Below the pieces are notes generated by a model. That model was not told the origin of the DNA, did not search any database, and was given only the letters and a program-made list of their open reading frames with translations. Source: Stappia taiwanensis (GTDB lineage: Bacteria > Pseudomonadota > Alphaproteobacteria > Rhizobiales > Stappiaceae). Taken from it: a DNA stretch of 64,000 nt. The stretch lies in the NCBI RefSeq assembly GCF_014635285.1, contig NZ_BMCR01000005.1:124001-188000 (forward strand), in the 5' to 3' direction. A program made the translations under genes and the position numbers. How positions within the stretch are numbered: the first letter of the stretch is position 1; each line of letters opens with the position of its first letter. This document shows, in pieces, positions 36,712 through 45,858 of the stretch.

Positions 36712-37536
36712 CTATACCAGCGCCATGATCCGGCTCGGCCCGCCGGTCGCACCCTTGATCTTCGGCGCGCCGACCACCAGCGTCGCCCCGCTGGCCGGAA
36801 CTTCGTCAAGCGCGGCAACGCACTCCAGCCCCCAGCGCCCGCTCGGCAGCCAGCTGTAGTGGGTATCGAAGGTCTTGGACGCCCCATGGTCGAGCGAGAG
36901 GGTGTCGACCGCCATGCCGACCACGCCCTGCTCCATCATGTAGAGCGCCGCGTCCTTGGAAAAGCCCGGGAAATGCATCATCCCGTCGCCATCGGCATTG
37001 CGGAACTCCTCGCCGCCGACCTTCTCGGCCCAGCCGGAGTTCATCGCCACGCAGCCCCCTTGCGGCAGCGGCCCGACGCCGGCCTCATAGGCCTTCAGAT
37101 CCTCCACCGAGACCAGGTAGTCCGGATCGGCGGCCGCCTTCTCCTTCACATCCACCACCGCCAGCGGCACCACCAGCTGGTCGATGGCGATCTCGTCGGC
37201 GGTGGAAGCGTCCTTGGCGAAATGGATCGGCGCATCGAGATGGGTGCCCGTGTGCTCCACCAGGTGCCACTTGTACATGTTGAAGCCGTTTTCATCGAAG
37301 GCGGCGGTACGTTCCATCTCCAGTCCGGGCACACCGAAATAGGTGGGAAAGTCCTCCATCAGGGTGTGGGTCAGGTCGACCACCCTGGAAAATCCGTTGG
37401 TGGCCGCACGGGCCGCACGCGGCGGCGGAAAGGCGGTGAAGACGGCGGCGCCGGCGAGCGTGCCCGCCACTCCCTTGAACAATCCGCGCCGGCTGAGACG
37501 GCGTGCCACCACGTCCTGGCATCCTGGAACACACAT
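36712..37536 (-). CDS. Tat-exported cyclase family protein (kynurenine formamidase-like)
   Basis: A 274-residue predicted metal-dependent hydrolase/cyclase. The N-terminus carries a twin-arginine signal (ARRLSRRGLFKG, then AGTLAGAAVFTAF, cleavage near ARA). The cyclase core has VDLTHTLMEDFPTY and HTGTHLDAPIHF, the HxGTHxDxPxHF metal motif. A third ligand region is in LSLDHGAS. Family members hydrolyse N-formylkynurenine, isatin or similar ring or amide substrates; which one applies here is not clear. The ATG at 37534-37536 is strongly favoured by GGGAGGA six bases upstream. Divergent from the ABC-F gene. Confidence 0.85.
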   Translation of the reverse strand: MCVPGCQDVVARRLSRRGLFKGVAGTLAGAAVFTAFPPPRAARAATNGFSRVVDLTHTLMEDFPTYFGVPGLEMERTAAFDENGFNMYKWHLVEHTGTHLDAPIHFAKDASTADEIAIDQLVVPLAVVDVKEKAAADPDYLVSVEDLKAYEAGVGPLPQGGCVAMNSGWAEKVGGEEFRNADGDGMMHFPGFSKDAALYMMEQGVVGMAVDTLSLDHGASKTFDTHYSWLPSGRWGLECVAALDEVPASGATLVVGAPKIKGATGGPSRIMALV

Positions 37537-37660
37537 ATCGATCCTCCCTTGCACGTCTGACAAGAGCACCATGGTAGGATGCACCTTTCGCGGCGGCAAT
37601 CACCCCTGCCACCGCGCCTTCCCCTTGCACGGCGCGTGTTTTCCCGCCATTGATCCGACC

Positions 37661-39547
37661 ATGTTACAGATCACCGACCTCACCTTCCGCATCGCCGGCC
37701 GCACGCTTCTGGAGCGGGCCAGCGTCACCCTGCCCAGCGGCGCCAAGACCGGCTTCGTCGGTCGCAACGGTGCCGGCAAGTCCACACTCTTCCGCCTGAT
37801 CACCGGCGATGCCTCACCAGAGAGCGGCGAGATCCGCATGCCCAAGGGCCTGCGGATCGGCCAGGTGGCGCAGGAGGCTCCCGGAACGGAAGAGACCCTG
37901 CTGGAGATCGTGCTGGCCGCGGACACGGAACGCACCGCTCTTCTGGCGGAAGCGGAAACGGCCGAGGACCCGCACCGGATCGCCGAGATCCACACCCGTC
38001 TGGCCGACATCGACAGTCACACGGCGGAGGCCCGCGCGGCCCGCATTCTCGCCGGCCTCGGCTTCGACGCGGAGGCGCAGGCGCGCCCCTGCTCGTCCTT
38101 CTCCGGCGGCTGGCGCATGCGGGTGGCCCTTGCCGCCGTGCTGTTTTCCGAGCCGGACCTGCTGCTGCTCGACGAGCCGACCAACTACCTCGATCTGGAA
38201 GGCACGCTCTGGCTGGAGAACTACGTCTCCCGCTACCCGCATCAGGTGCTGCTGATCAGCCACGACCGCGACCTCCTGAACAAGGCGGTGGATTCCATCG
38301 TCCATCTCGATCAACTCGGCCTGACCTTCTATCGCGGCGGCTTCGACAGCTTCGACCGGCAGCGGCGCGAAACGATGGCGCTTCAGGAAAAGAGCCGCGA
38401 GAAGCAGGAGGCCCAGCGCAAGCACATGCAGGCCTTCGTCGACCGCTTCCGCGCCAAGGCCACCAAGGCCCGTCAGGCCCAGTCACGGCTGAAGATGCTG
38501 GAGAAGATGGAGCCCATCGCCGCCATTCGCGGCGAGGAAGCGCTGCCGATCTCCTTCCCCGATCCCGATGGCAGCCTTGCTCCGCCGATCATCCGGCTGG
38601 ACGATGTCGCCGTCGGCTACGGCGAAACCACCATCCTGTCGTCGCTGGCGCTCAACATCGACAATGACGACCGGATTGCCCTGCTTGGCGCCAACGGCAA
38701 CGGCAAGTCGACCTTCGCCAAGCTGATTGCCGGCCGACTGGAAGCGATGAGCGGCAAGATCACCCGGGCACGAAAGCTGAAGGTCGCCTTCTTCGCCCAG
38801 CACCAGCTCGACGATCTCATTCCCGCAGACAGCCCGGTCGCCCATGTGCGCAAGCTGATGCCAGATGCAGCCGAATCCAAGGTGCGCGCCCGGGTCGACC
38901 GTTTCGGCCTGCCGACGAGCCGCATGGACACCCCCGCCAAGGACCTCTCTGGCGGCGAGAAGGCGCGCCTGCTGCTCGGCCTTGCCACCTTCGAGGGGCC
39001 GCATCTGCTCATCCTCGACGAGCCGACCAACCACCTCGACATCGAAAGCCGCGAGGCGCTGATCCAGGCAATCAACGACTATGAGGGCGCCGTGGTGCTG
39101 ATCTCGCACGACCGGCATCTGGTGGAGGCCTGCGCCGACCGGCTGTGGCTGGTTGCCGATGGCGGGGTGCGCAGCTTCGATGGCGACATGGAGGACTACC
39201 GCCGGCTGATCCTGCAGCGCGACCGGGGAGATCGGAAGGAGAAGTCCGAACGCGAGACGGCAGCGGATGCCGGCGAAGAGGAACGCTCGACCAAACGGCG
39301 CAACGCCGCCGAGCGCCGGGCGCAACTCGCCCCCTTGCGCAAGGACATCGCCGCCGCCGAGAAGGAAATGGCGCGGATCACCGAAAAGCTCGCCCGCATC
39401 GACGAAACGCTCGCCGATCCGGACTTTTTCACAAGAGATCCGGAACGGGCGACAAAGTTCGCCAAGGAGCGTGCCTTCATGGAAAAGAAGCTGGCGAAGA
39501 CCGAGGAACTCTGGCTGGAACTGTCCGCCGAGCTGGAAGGCACCTGA
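37661..39547 (+). CDS. ABC-F family ATPase (ribosome-acting, Uup/YheS-like)
   Basis: A 628-residue protein with two ATP-binding cassettes and no membrane domain. NBD1 has Walker A GRNGAGKSTLF, signature SSFSGGWRMRVALAA and Walker B LLLLDEPTNYLDL. The linker (~240-310, KSREKQEAQRKHMQAFVDRF) is the charged P-site tRNA-interaction motif of ABC-F proteins. NBD2 has GANGNGKSTFAK, LSGGEKARLLLG and LLILDEPTNHLDI. The C-terminal coiled coil (EKEMARITEKLARID) resembles Uup/YheS. It acts on the ribosome or its E-site; a specific antibiotic resistance role cannot be deduced. The ATG at 37661 is in the usual position just before LQITDLTF. Confidence 0.93.
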   Translation: MLQITDLTFRIAGRTLLERASVTLPSGAKTGFVGRNGAGKSTLFRLITGDASPESGEIRMPKGLRIGQVAQEAPGTEETLLEIVLAADTERTALLAEAETAEDPHRIAEIHTRLADIDSHTAEARAARILAGLGFDAEAQARPCSSFSGGWRMRVALAAVLFSEPDLLLLDEPTNYLDLEGTLWLENYVSRYPHQVLLISHDRDLLNKAVDSIVHLDQLGLTFYRGGFDSFDRQRRETMALQEKSREKQEAQRKHMQAFVDRFRAKATKARQAQSRLKMLEKMEPIAAIRGEEALPISFPDPDGSLAPPIIRLDDVAVGYGETTILSSLALNIDNDDRIALLGANGNGKSTFAKLIAGRLEAMSGKITRARKLKVAFFAQHQLDDLIPADSPVAHVRKLMPDAAESKVRARVDRFGLPTSRMDTPAKDLSGGEKARLLLGLATFEGPHLLILDEPTNHLDIESREALIQAINDYEGAVVLISHDRHLVEACADRLWLVADGGVRSFDGDMEDYRRLILQRDRGDRKEKSERETAADAGEEERSTKRRNAAERRAQLAPLRKDIAAAEKEMARITEKLARIDETLADPDFFTRDPERATKFAKERAFMEKKLAKTEELWLELSAELEGT

Positions 39548-39707
39548 GAAAAATCCGGGAGACTATAGCTTCTGAGAGCACGGGGCGTTGCTATGCCCTC
39601 ATCATCCGATGCGTCGCCGACGCCCCCTGTTTAAAAGAAGAACCCATTGACGCAACCTGAAAGATACACTTAAATATTACATATCATTATTGATGCGGTG
39701 AAATGAT

Positions 39708-40487
39708 ATGTCGGCGCCGGGCGAACAGTGCCCAGAGGCCGGTGCGACATACAACACGATTGTGATCGTACCGCCCCCTGAGCAGGAAGAGCAACAATCA
39801 GGCGACACCGGACGAAGCGTAGCTCAGTCGCTCACCGATGTTGCGCTTGTCGTCGCGCCGCTTGCCTTGGGATATTTTGCCGGCATCGCTTACCTTGACG
39901 CATTCCTTACCGCGTTTTCGATCTCGATCCATGAGGTCGATGCCCCATTGGCGACCATCGTCGCCCATTCCTACAACGTCTTCACCCACGCAGCCTTCAT
40001 ATGGAAGCTTCTCGGCATCGGCGCGGTCATCGCGGTTCTCGCCTGGATTTTCGCGCAACTGCGACAATCCGATGCCGCCCTAAAAACAATGAGATGGCGG
40101 TACTTTTTCCTAATAAGCTTGCCAATCGCGGCATTCCTTACCTTCATGAGCATCAAGGCGAGCGCCGATGAAACCGCCCGCATCGCCGCACATCGAATTT
40201 GGAATGAAGCCAATGCGATTGTGATACCGCGTACGACGCTCTCTGTTTTCGAGAACCGCTTGGGTGTCGCGCAAAGGCTCCGCTTCAGCAAATGCCTCGC
40301 CGGCGCCGAAATCAAGCACCTGATCTCAACACCGCAGCGCTCGTATTCCCTTTGCGTCATCAACAGCGAGGGGTTTCTCGTCATCCATCTGAGCGCCTCG
40401 GATCGATATCTGCCGGTAAGACGTCTTCAGCCCTGCGTGGCAAGAGAGTGGCGCAAACTGCCATTCTGCACGAAGCCGGAGCGATGA
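39708..40487 (+). CDS. Hypothetical membrane protein with three TM helices
   Basis: A 259-residue protein of no family known to me. A 40-residue polar N-terminus (with PPPEQEEQQSG) is followed by three predicted membrane segments: ALVVAPLALGYFAGIAYLDA (~47-66), LLGIGAVIAVLAWIFAQL (~101-118) and YFFLISLPIAAFLTFMSI (~132-149). A soluble C-terminal domain of ~110 residues with four Cys (KCLAG, SLCVIN, QPCVAR, FCTKP) follows. Two Cys near the end may form disulfides if it faces the periplasm. The upstream region (39560-39707) is AT-rich and may hold the promoter. The next gene follows after 19 bases, so the two form an operon. Confidence 0.65.
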   Translation: MSAPGEQCPEAGATYNTIVIVPPPEQEEQQSGDTGRSVAQSLTDVALVVAPLALGYFAGIAYLDAFLTAFSISIHEVDAPLATIVAHSYNVFTHAAFIWKLLGIGAVIAVLAWIFAQLRQSDAALKTMRWRYFFLISLPIAAFLTFMSIKASADETARIAAHRIWNEANAIVIPRTTLSVFENRLGVAQRLRFSKCLAGAEIKHLISTPQRSYSLCVINSEGFLVIHLSASDRYLPVRRLQPCVAREWRKLPFCTKPER

Positions 40488-40506
40488 AACAAGAGGAGCG
40501 CCAACA

Positions 40507-41214
40507 ATGAATAACGCATATTGGCTTGCTCTTCTGGCAAGCATTTTCGGTTCATTTGCCTCCGCTCAGGAAGCCGCTTCTCCAAGCCAGGATGCCAAAC
40601 GGCTGATTCTCAGCCTCACGGAAAACACCGCGCCGCGCGACGACAAGGTGTTCGCAACGGTGGGAAGTTGGAGCAACGGCGTCAGGACGGATGGGCAAAA
40701 TCCGCTCGGGGAGTTCGCCCCCATCGAAGGCACCAGCAACGTCGCGTTCAAGAAATGCGGTTCAGATACGCCTGATATAATCCCCGCAGAACTCGTGTTG
40801 AAAACGAGCGAAATCTGCGGCTCCGTTCCGGGGCTTCCACTCCCGAGTTTTCCCAGAACCGCCGCCAAGCGCTGGAAACTGGACCCCGCAACCAACCACT
40901 TCCAAGTCAGTGCATCGAGCGATGGCATTCGACTGGCGTCCGTGGACTGCACAAAGCTGCCTCCAGCTCTGCTGATCACCGCGCAAACCGCGCTTGATGG
41001 CAGCAGCACAGTCGCCGGCTCTCAGAACGCACTCGCCCGTTTTGGCGTTTCCCCCGACAACAAGACCGAGGTTGCAGCCGAGACCCGCACCACACCGGAG
41101 CTCTGTCAAATGGCGCCTGAGTTCTGGACCGTGGAAACCGCCATGCCCTCCAGCGCGCCCGACCCCAGTCTGAAGGTTCTGGGCGTATCCAGCGAACGCC
41201 CACCCATCCTGTAG
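40507..41214 (+). CDS. Hypothetical exported protein
   Basis: A 235-residue protein with a short signal peptide (MNNAYWLALLASIFGSFASA, cleavage before QEAAS). The mature domain has conserved-looking pairs of Cys (KKCGSD, SEICGS, VDCTK, ELCQM), alternating beta-strand/polar segments and no recognisable catalytic motif. The ATG at 40507 is preceded by AAGAGGAGC. It lies 19 bases behind the three-TM protein gene, and I infer that the two products work together at the membrane-periplasm boundary. Convergent with the methyltransferase gene. Confidence 0.6.
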   Translation: MNNAYWLALLASIFGSFASAQEAASPSQDAKRLILSLTENTAPRDDKVFATVGSWSNGVRTDGQNPLGEFAPIEGTSNVAFKKCGSDTPDIIPAELVLKTSEICGSVPGLPLPSFPRTAAKRWKLDPATNHFQVSASSDGIRLASVDCTKLPPALLITAQTALDGSSTVAGSQNALARFGVSPDNKTEVAAETRTTPELCQMAPEFWTVETAMPSSAPDPSLKVLGVSSERPPIL

Positions 41215-41225
41215 CAGCCCTGAAT

Positions 41226-41942
41226 TTAATCCGGGCGGCGGAAAACCGCCCTTATATGCGGAATGACCCGCTCACCCTTGCGCAGCTCATAGGGCGTCTT
41301 CTCGACCTTCTCCAGTCCCAGTTCCTCGAACCGGGTGAGCTCCGACGGCATCAACGGCCAGGGCGGGCCGTCCGCCTCCGTTCCCTCCGCCCGCGACCGA
41401 GTGAGGATCAGGAGCCGTCCACCGGGGGCGAGCAGCCGGGCGGTGGCGGGAAAGGCGGCGGCGCGCAGCGCACCGTCCAGCGCCTGCAGCGTGTAGCATT
41501 CATGCACGAGATCGAAGGCACCGATCCATGCCGCCGGCGGATCGAACAGATCGGCGGCGCAATAGTCCACCGTGCTTTGCGGAAACCGCTGACGCGCCCA
41601 GTCGATGGCCGCTGACGCCAGATCGAAGGCGGTGGTGGCATAGCCGGCGGCGGCCAGCGCCTCGGCATTGTCCCCCAGACCGCAACCGACATCGAGCGCC
41701 CGCAGCGGGGCGTCCGCCCCGCCTCCCGGATTGTCCGCCAGCCAGGCAAGAAGCTCCGGCTTGGCGGCAAGGTCCGCCCAGGGCACGGCGGCCGGGTCGC
41801 CGCCAGCCGTCTCATAGACCGCATGGAACCACGCACTGCGGTCGGCCCGGTCGCCGCCCTTGGCGCCGAACAGCCCGTCGAGCCGGTCGCGTGCCGCATT
41901 GCGCCGCCCGGCGAAATCCGGATCCTTGGGCGAAGCGTTCAT
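41226..41942 (-). CDS. Class I SAM-dependent methyltransferase
   Basis: A 238-residue soluble methyltransferase. Motif I is LRALDVGCGLGDNAEALAAA, the acidic residue of motif II follows in TTAFDLASAAIDWA, motif III/IV is DYCAADLFDPP ... FDLVHECYTLQAL, and post-motif strands are ARLLAPGGRLLIL. The sequence is closest in style to the small thiopurine/thiol-type or UbiE-like methyltransferases, but the substrate cannot be told. The ATG at 41940-41942 overlaps the holC stop as ATGA, so it is coupled to holC. Confidence 0.85.
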   Translation of the reverse strand: MNASPKDPDFAGRRNAARDRLDGLFGAKGGDRADRSAWFHAVYETAGGDPAAVPWADLAAKPELLAWLADNPGGGADAPLRALDVGCGLGDNAEALAAAGYATTAFDLASAAIDWARQRFPQSTVDYCAADLFDPPAAWIGAFDLVHECYTLQALDGALRAAAFPATARLLAPGGRLLILTRSRAEGTEADGPPWPLMPSELTRFEELGLEKVEKTPYELRKGERVIPHIRAVFRRPD

Positions 41943-42391
41943 GCCTTTTTCTCCCAACGTCCGCTTTCCCCCTGCTGCCAATAGGTGATGGCATGGCCGG
42001 CGGCCTTCGCCGCCTTCCACTGGCCGCGCGCATCCATCACCGCTTCCGGATCGCCGCCATCGAACAGGAAGACACCGCGCTGATAGGGGGAAAGGTCCGG
42101 CGGTACCGCGCGGTCGACGAGAAAGCGCACGTGCGCCCCATTGGGATTGTCCTCGCCGCAGGTGAGAAACACCGGCTGAGCCGCCTCGTGTCCGTCGGCG
42201 GAGGTGCCATGCGGCAGGAAACTGTCGTCGCGATAGGTCCACAACAGCGCGTCGAGCGCCTGGCACCGCTCCGGCGTGCCGGTCTGGACAACAACCCGCC
42301 ACTCCCGCTTGAGGCAGGTTTCCAACAGGCCCGGCAGCACCTCTTCCAGCGGCTGACGGGTCAGATGATAGAACAGCACATCGGCCAACAC
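41939..42391 (-). CDS. holC: DNA polymerase III subunit chi
   Basis: A 150-residue clamp-loader accessory protein that links SSB to the polymerase III holoenzyme. It begins with LADVLFYHLTRQPLEEVLPG, the conserved chi start. Also visible are RVVVQTGTPERCQALDALLW, YRDDSFLPHG and HVRFLVDRAVPP, and the C-terminal region AITYWQQGESGRWEKKA is typical. The start is a GTG at 42389-42391, taken because AGGTG sits just upstream and no ATG is nearby. holC downstream of pepA is a common proteobacterial arrangement; here 518 bases with a separate small gene on the other strand intervene. Confidence 0.93.
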   Translation of the reverse strand: MLADVLFYHLTRQPLEEVLPGLLETCLKREWRVVVQTGTPERCQALDALLWTYRDDSFLPHGTSADGHEAAQPVFLTCGEDNPNGAHVRFLVDRAVPPDLSPYQRGVFLFDGGDPEAVMDARGQWKAAKAAGHAITYWQQGESGRWEKKA

Positions 42392-42634
42392 GGCACCTCA
42401 TCTTGTCGGGCGGCGAAAACTGCGGCAGTTGCGCAACACCGCCCAGCGGAAGCATGTGGATGGCGCAAAGCGGCTTTGCCTTCAAGCCGATTCACGATTA
42501 ACCAAATGCCAACGGCCGGCGCGGCACCATTGCGTCGGAGATTCCCTGAACGGACTGCCCCCTGACCGGCGACCTATCCCCTTGCGAAGGACGGTACTCG
42601 CCCTTCCCTCGTCAGGGCAACGGAGAACGATTGA

Positions 42635-42754
42635 ATGGCTGTGCGGATTGCTTTGTTCTTTGGCCTTGTCCTCGGCCTTGCCGGCGCCACCACGGCAATG
42701 GGCGTGGTCGTCAGCGAACCTTCCGGCTCCTGCGCCGCCTACAAGACCTGCTGA
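42635..42754 (+). CDS. 39-residue exported small protein
   Basis: An ATG at 42635 with GGAG about 9 bases upstream opens 39 codons. They encode a compact signal peptide (MAVRIALFFGLVLGLAGATT, cleavage near TTA-M) followed by a short mature part, GVVVSEPSGSCAAYKTC, ending in two cysteines. A strong terminator follows at 42806-42831. Ribosome-binding site, signal peptide and terminator together argue that this is a real gene rather than a chance frame, and nothing else explains the 518-base space between pepA and holC. No family is known to me. The mature peptide would be about 17-19 residues, possibly disulfide-closed. Confidence 0.6.
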   Translation: MAVRIALFFGLVLGLAGATTAMGVVVSEPSGSCAAYKTC

Positions 42755-42805
42755 GGCTCGGCCCACCCGTTTCAGGGCCGCCAACAGAGCAAAGACACGA
42801 GACCG

Positions 42806-42831
42806 ACCCGCCGCTTGACGGCGGGTTTTTT
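42806..42831 (+). terminator. Rho-independent terminator after the 39-residue ORF
   Basis: Stem acccgccg/cggcgggt with a 5-base loop, followed by tttttt (42825-42830). It points rightward, so it belongs to the small plus-strand gene. Confidence 0.88.
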
Positions 42832-42867
42832 GTTGTCTGACGGCGTTTTTTTTGTCTGAAGGAGCAC

Positions 42868-42897
42868 CAACGGGCGCGGGAAACCCCGCGCCCGTTG
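42868..42897 (-). terminator. Hairpin downstream of pepA
   Basis: A 13-bp perfect stem (caacgggcgcggg and complement, loop aaac) lies 12 bases past the pepA stop. There is no T-tract on the minus strand, so termination may be factor-assisted. Confidence 0.5.
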
Positions 42898-42909
42898 CCA
42901 CAATCGGCA

Positions 42910-44394
42910 TCAGCCCTCGTAATGCTCGCGTACCAGCCGGTCGAGCAGGCGCACGCCATAGCCGGAGGCCCAGCCCTTGCTGGTCTCGGTCTTCGGGCTT
43001 GCCATCGCCGTGCCGGCCACATCGATATGCACCCAGGGCACATCGTTGACGAAACGCTGCAGGAACTGGGCGGCGGTGATCGAGCCGGCCATCCGTCCGC
43101 CAGTGTTCTTCATGTCGGCGTTCGGCGTGTCGATCAGCTTGTCGTAGTCCTTGGACAGCGGCAGGCGCCAGACCTTTTCATCGGTCGCCGTACCGGCCTC
43201 GGCGAGCCGTCCCACCAGCGTGTCATCGTTGGAAAAGACACCGGCATGATGGCTGCCGAGCGCCACCAGAACCGCACCGGTCAAGGTGGCCAGGTTGATC
43301 ATGAACGCCGGCTTGAAGCGATCCTGCGTGTACCAGAGCGCATCGGCGAGCACGAGCCGGCCTTCCGCGTCAGTGTTGATCACCTCGATGGTTGCACCCG
43401 ACATGGCGGTGACGATATCACCCGGCCGCTGCGCCTTGCCGTCGGGCATGTTTTCCACAAGACCGATGACGCCGACCACATTGACCTTGGCCTTGCGCGC
43501 GGCCAGGGCGTGCATCAGGCCGGTGACGGCCGCCGCCCCGCCCATGTCGCCCTTCATGTCTTCCATGCTGGCGGCCGGCTTGATGGAAATGCCGCCGGTG
43601 TCGAAGACGACGCCCTTGCCGACGAAGGCCACTGGCTGCGCGTCCTTCTTGCCGCCGTTCCAGCGCATCACCACCAGCCGTGGCGGGCTTTCCGAGCCCT
43701 GGGCCACGCCCAGAAGCGCGTTCATCTTCAGCTTCTTCATCGCCTTTTCGTCAAGCACCTCGACCTCGACCCCGAGATCGGCGAGCGCCTGCGCCCGCTT
43801 GGCGAATTCCAGCGTGGTCAGCACGTTGGCCGGCTCGTTGACGAGATCGCGGGCAAGAACCACGCCATCGCTGACGCCATCCGCCTCCGCCCAGGCCTTC
43901 TTTGCGGCCTTTGCGTCCGAGGTGCCGATCTCCACCGCCGCCGACACTGCCGGCGCATCGTCATCCTTGCGCGACTTGTAGCGGTCGAAGCTGTACCCGC
44001 GCAGCTTCATGCCCATGGCAAAGGCCGCGGCCATCTCCGCCGGGACCTCGCCGCCGGGGATTTCCAGGCAGACGGTGGCGGCCTTGGCCGAACCGATCGC
44101 ACCCATCGCCACGCCGCCAAGCGCCATCCAGTCCGCTTCGGAGATCTGCGACGCATCGCCGAGGCCGATGACGATCAGCCGGTCGAGGTCGAGACCAGCC
44201 GGCGCGATGAGGTCGAGCACCGTACGCGCCTTGCCGGAAAAGCCAGCCGTCTCCGCGGCACGGGCGAGCAAGCCCCCAGCCCCGCCGAGCAGGTCCGAAG
44301 TAACCGCGCCGGCGGCCAGCTTGTCGTTCGCGAAAACGACCGCCACACCCTTGCCGGGGACGGACAATTTGGAAAAGGAGAGTTTCGGCAACAA
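42910..44394 (-). CDS. pepA: Leucyl aminopeptidase (M17)
   Basis: A dinuclear metallopeptidase of 494 residues that removes N-terminal residues from peptides in the cytoplasm; in some bacteria the hexamer also binds DNA. The metal-ligand motifs are [19 protein letters not shown] (Lys and Asp) and the family signature [16 protein letters not shown] (Asp, Glu, catalytic Arg). [12 protein letters not shown] carries another Asp. The size is standard. The start is a TTG at 44392-44394, with GAGG 9 bases upstream; a second TTG follows directly. Divergent from the lptF operon, with 275 bases between them. Confidence 0.95.
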   Translation of the reverse strand: MLPKLSFSKLSVPGKGVAVVFANDKLAAGAVTSDLLGGAGGLLARAAETAGFSGKARTVLDLIAPAGLDLDRLIVIGLGDASQISEADWMALGGVAMGAIGSAKAATVCLEIPGGEVPAEMAAAFAMGMKLRGYSFDRYKSRKDDDAPAVSAAVEIGTSDAKAAKKAWAEADGVSDGVVLARDLVNEPANVLTTLEFAKRAQALADLGVEVEVLDEKAMKKLKMNALLGVAQGSESPPRLVVMRWNGGKKDAQPVAFVGKGVVFDTGGISIKPAASMEDMKGDMGGAAAVTGLMHALAARKAKVNVVGVIGLVENMPDGKAQRPGDIVTAMSGATIEVINTDAEGRLVLADALWYTQDRFKPAFMINLATLTGAVLVALGSHHAGVFSNDDTLVGRLAEAGTATDEKVWRLPLSKDYDKLIDTPNADMKNTGGRMAGSITAAQFLQRFVNDVPWVHIDVAGTAMASPKTETSKGWASGYGVRLLDRLVREHYEG

Positions 44395-44669
44395 GACAAT
44401 GACCTCGTGATTGAACAGTGGCGGGCCGCATCAGGCTGGCGCAACGCCGGATCCGCGACACGGATCGGTTGCACGCGAACTGGCGACCTTGGCGCCTACA
44501 ATGGTCCGGGAACCGCTTCCCGGCAAGCGCCAGCGTCTTCATGTCGCGTTAACCCTTTTTATTTTGGGAGTATTTACCTAAATTCGGTCCTATATCTCAG
44601 GATCCCGAAACCCAGCGACCGGCCGCGAGGCATCTCGGCCGCCTTTGACCGATCAGACCGCGGCGCCCG

Positions 44670-45857
44670 ATGACGACCTTTGAACGCTATGTTCTGCGAC
44701 GCCTTTCCGCGGCCTTTCTGGTAACGCTCGCCGCCCTTGCCGGTGTTGTCTGGGCCACCCAGGCCTTGCGCCAGCTCGATCTGGTCACGTCCAAGGGACA
44801 GACCATTGTCCAGTTCGTCGGCATGACGCTGCTGGCCATGCCGTTCCTGGCCCTGGCCATCGCCCCCTTTGCCTTCCTGATCGCATTGATCGTCGTGCTC
44901 AACACCCTGTCGAACGACAGCGAGCTGATCGTCATCAACGCCTCCGGCGCTTCGCGTACGGTGCTGCTGCGCCCGGTGCTGGTCGCCGCCGTGCTGGTTT
45001 CCGTGCTCTGCGCGCTGCTGTCCACCACCATTGCGCCGCTGGGCCTTGCAGCGCTGCGCGATGAGATCACCCGGGTGCGTGTCGATCTGGTGGCCAATAT
45101 CGTCCGCCCCGGGCGGTTCATCAGCATCGAGGACGGCCTGACATTCCACATTCGCAACCGCAGCGGCGAGGGTCAGCTCGACGGCCTGCTGATGCATGAT
45201 CAGCGCGCCGCCGACAAGGTACTCACCTATGAGGCCGCCCATGGCCGGATCGTCGAAGCCGCCGACCGCACCTTGCTGGTGATGCAGAACGGCACGATCC
45301 AGCGGCGCACCGGCGAGGACGACAACATCTCCATCGTCCGCTTCCAGTCCTATGCCTTCGATCTGTCGAGCATGATTCCAACGGCGACCACCGCCACCTA
45401 CAAGGCGAGCGAGCGCTCGCTCGCCGACCTCTTGTCGCCGTCGCCGGACGATGAATATGCCGCCGCCTATCCGCAGCGCCTCCAGGCGGAATTGCATGAC
45501 CGCCTGTCGCAGCCGCTCTATCCGCTGGCCTTTGCCGCCATCGTCTTCCTGTTTCTCGGCCAGCCCAGCACCACGCGGCAGAACCGCCATACGGCCATCC
45601 TCGCCGCCCTTGGCCTGTCGATCCTGTTGCGGACCGCCGGCTTCGGCATGCTGACCCTGGTGCCGGCCCTCCCGGCCATTCGATTCGGGCTCTATCTGCT
45701 GCCGCTGGCCGCCATTGCGCTGGCCGGCTGGGCGATCATCCATGGACGCACCCCGCGCTGGGTGCTTTTCCTGACCCATCTCGGCGATCAGCTTGGCGAT
45801 TGGCTCTCCGGGCTCGCCGCCCGCTTGACCCGCAACCGTCAGGATGGCACGGCGTAG
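44670..45857 (+). CDS. lptF: LPS export ABC transporter permease LptF
   Basis: One of the two inner-membrane permease halves (with LptG) that extract LPS for transport to the outer membrane. The 395-residue product has the YjgP/YjgQ layout. TM1 is near MTTFERYVLRRLSAAFLVTL, TM2-3 lie in GMTLLAMPFLALAIAPFAFL with the NDSELIVINASGAS coupling helix, then come a ~130-residue periplasmic beta-jellyroll and TM4-6 (LAFAAIVFLFLGQP, ILAALGLSILLRTAGFG, LYLLPLAAIALAGWAI). It is the first gene of the operon lptF-lptG-lptD-surA-pdxA-rsmA. The ATPase LptB is encoded elsewhere. Confidence 0.94.
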   Translation: MTTFERYVLRRLSAAFLVTLAALAGVVWATQALRQLDLVTSKGQTIVQFVGMTLLAMPFLALAIAPFAFLIALIVVLNTLSNDSELIVINASGASRTVLLRPVLVAAVLVSVLCALLSTTIAPLGLAALRDEITRVRVDLVANIVRPGRFISIEDGLTFHIRNRSGEGQLDGLLMHDQRAADKVLTYEAAHGRIVEAADRTLLVMQNGTIQRRTGEDDNISIVRFQSYAFDLSSMIPTATTATYKASERSLADLLSPSPDDEYAAAYPQRLQAELHDRLSQPLYPLAFAAIVFLFLGQPSTTRQNRHTAILAALGLSILLRTAGFGMLTLVPALPAIRFGLYLLPLAAIALAGWAIIHGRTPRWVLFLTHLGDQLGDWLSGLAARLTRNRQDGTA

Positions 45858-45858
45858 C

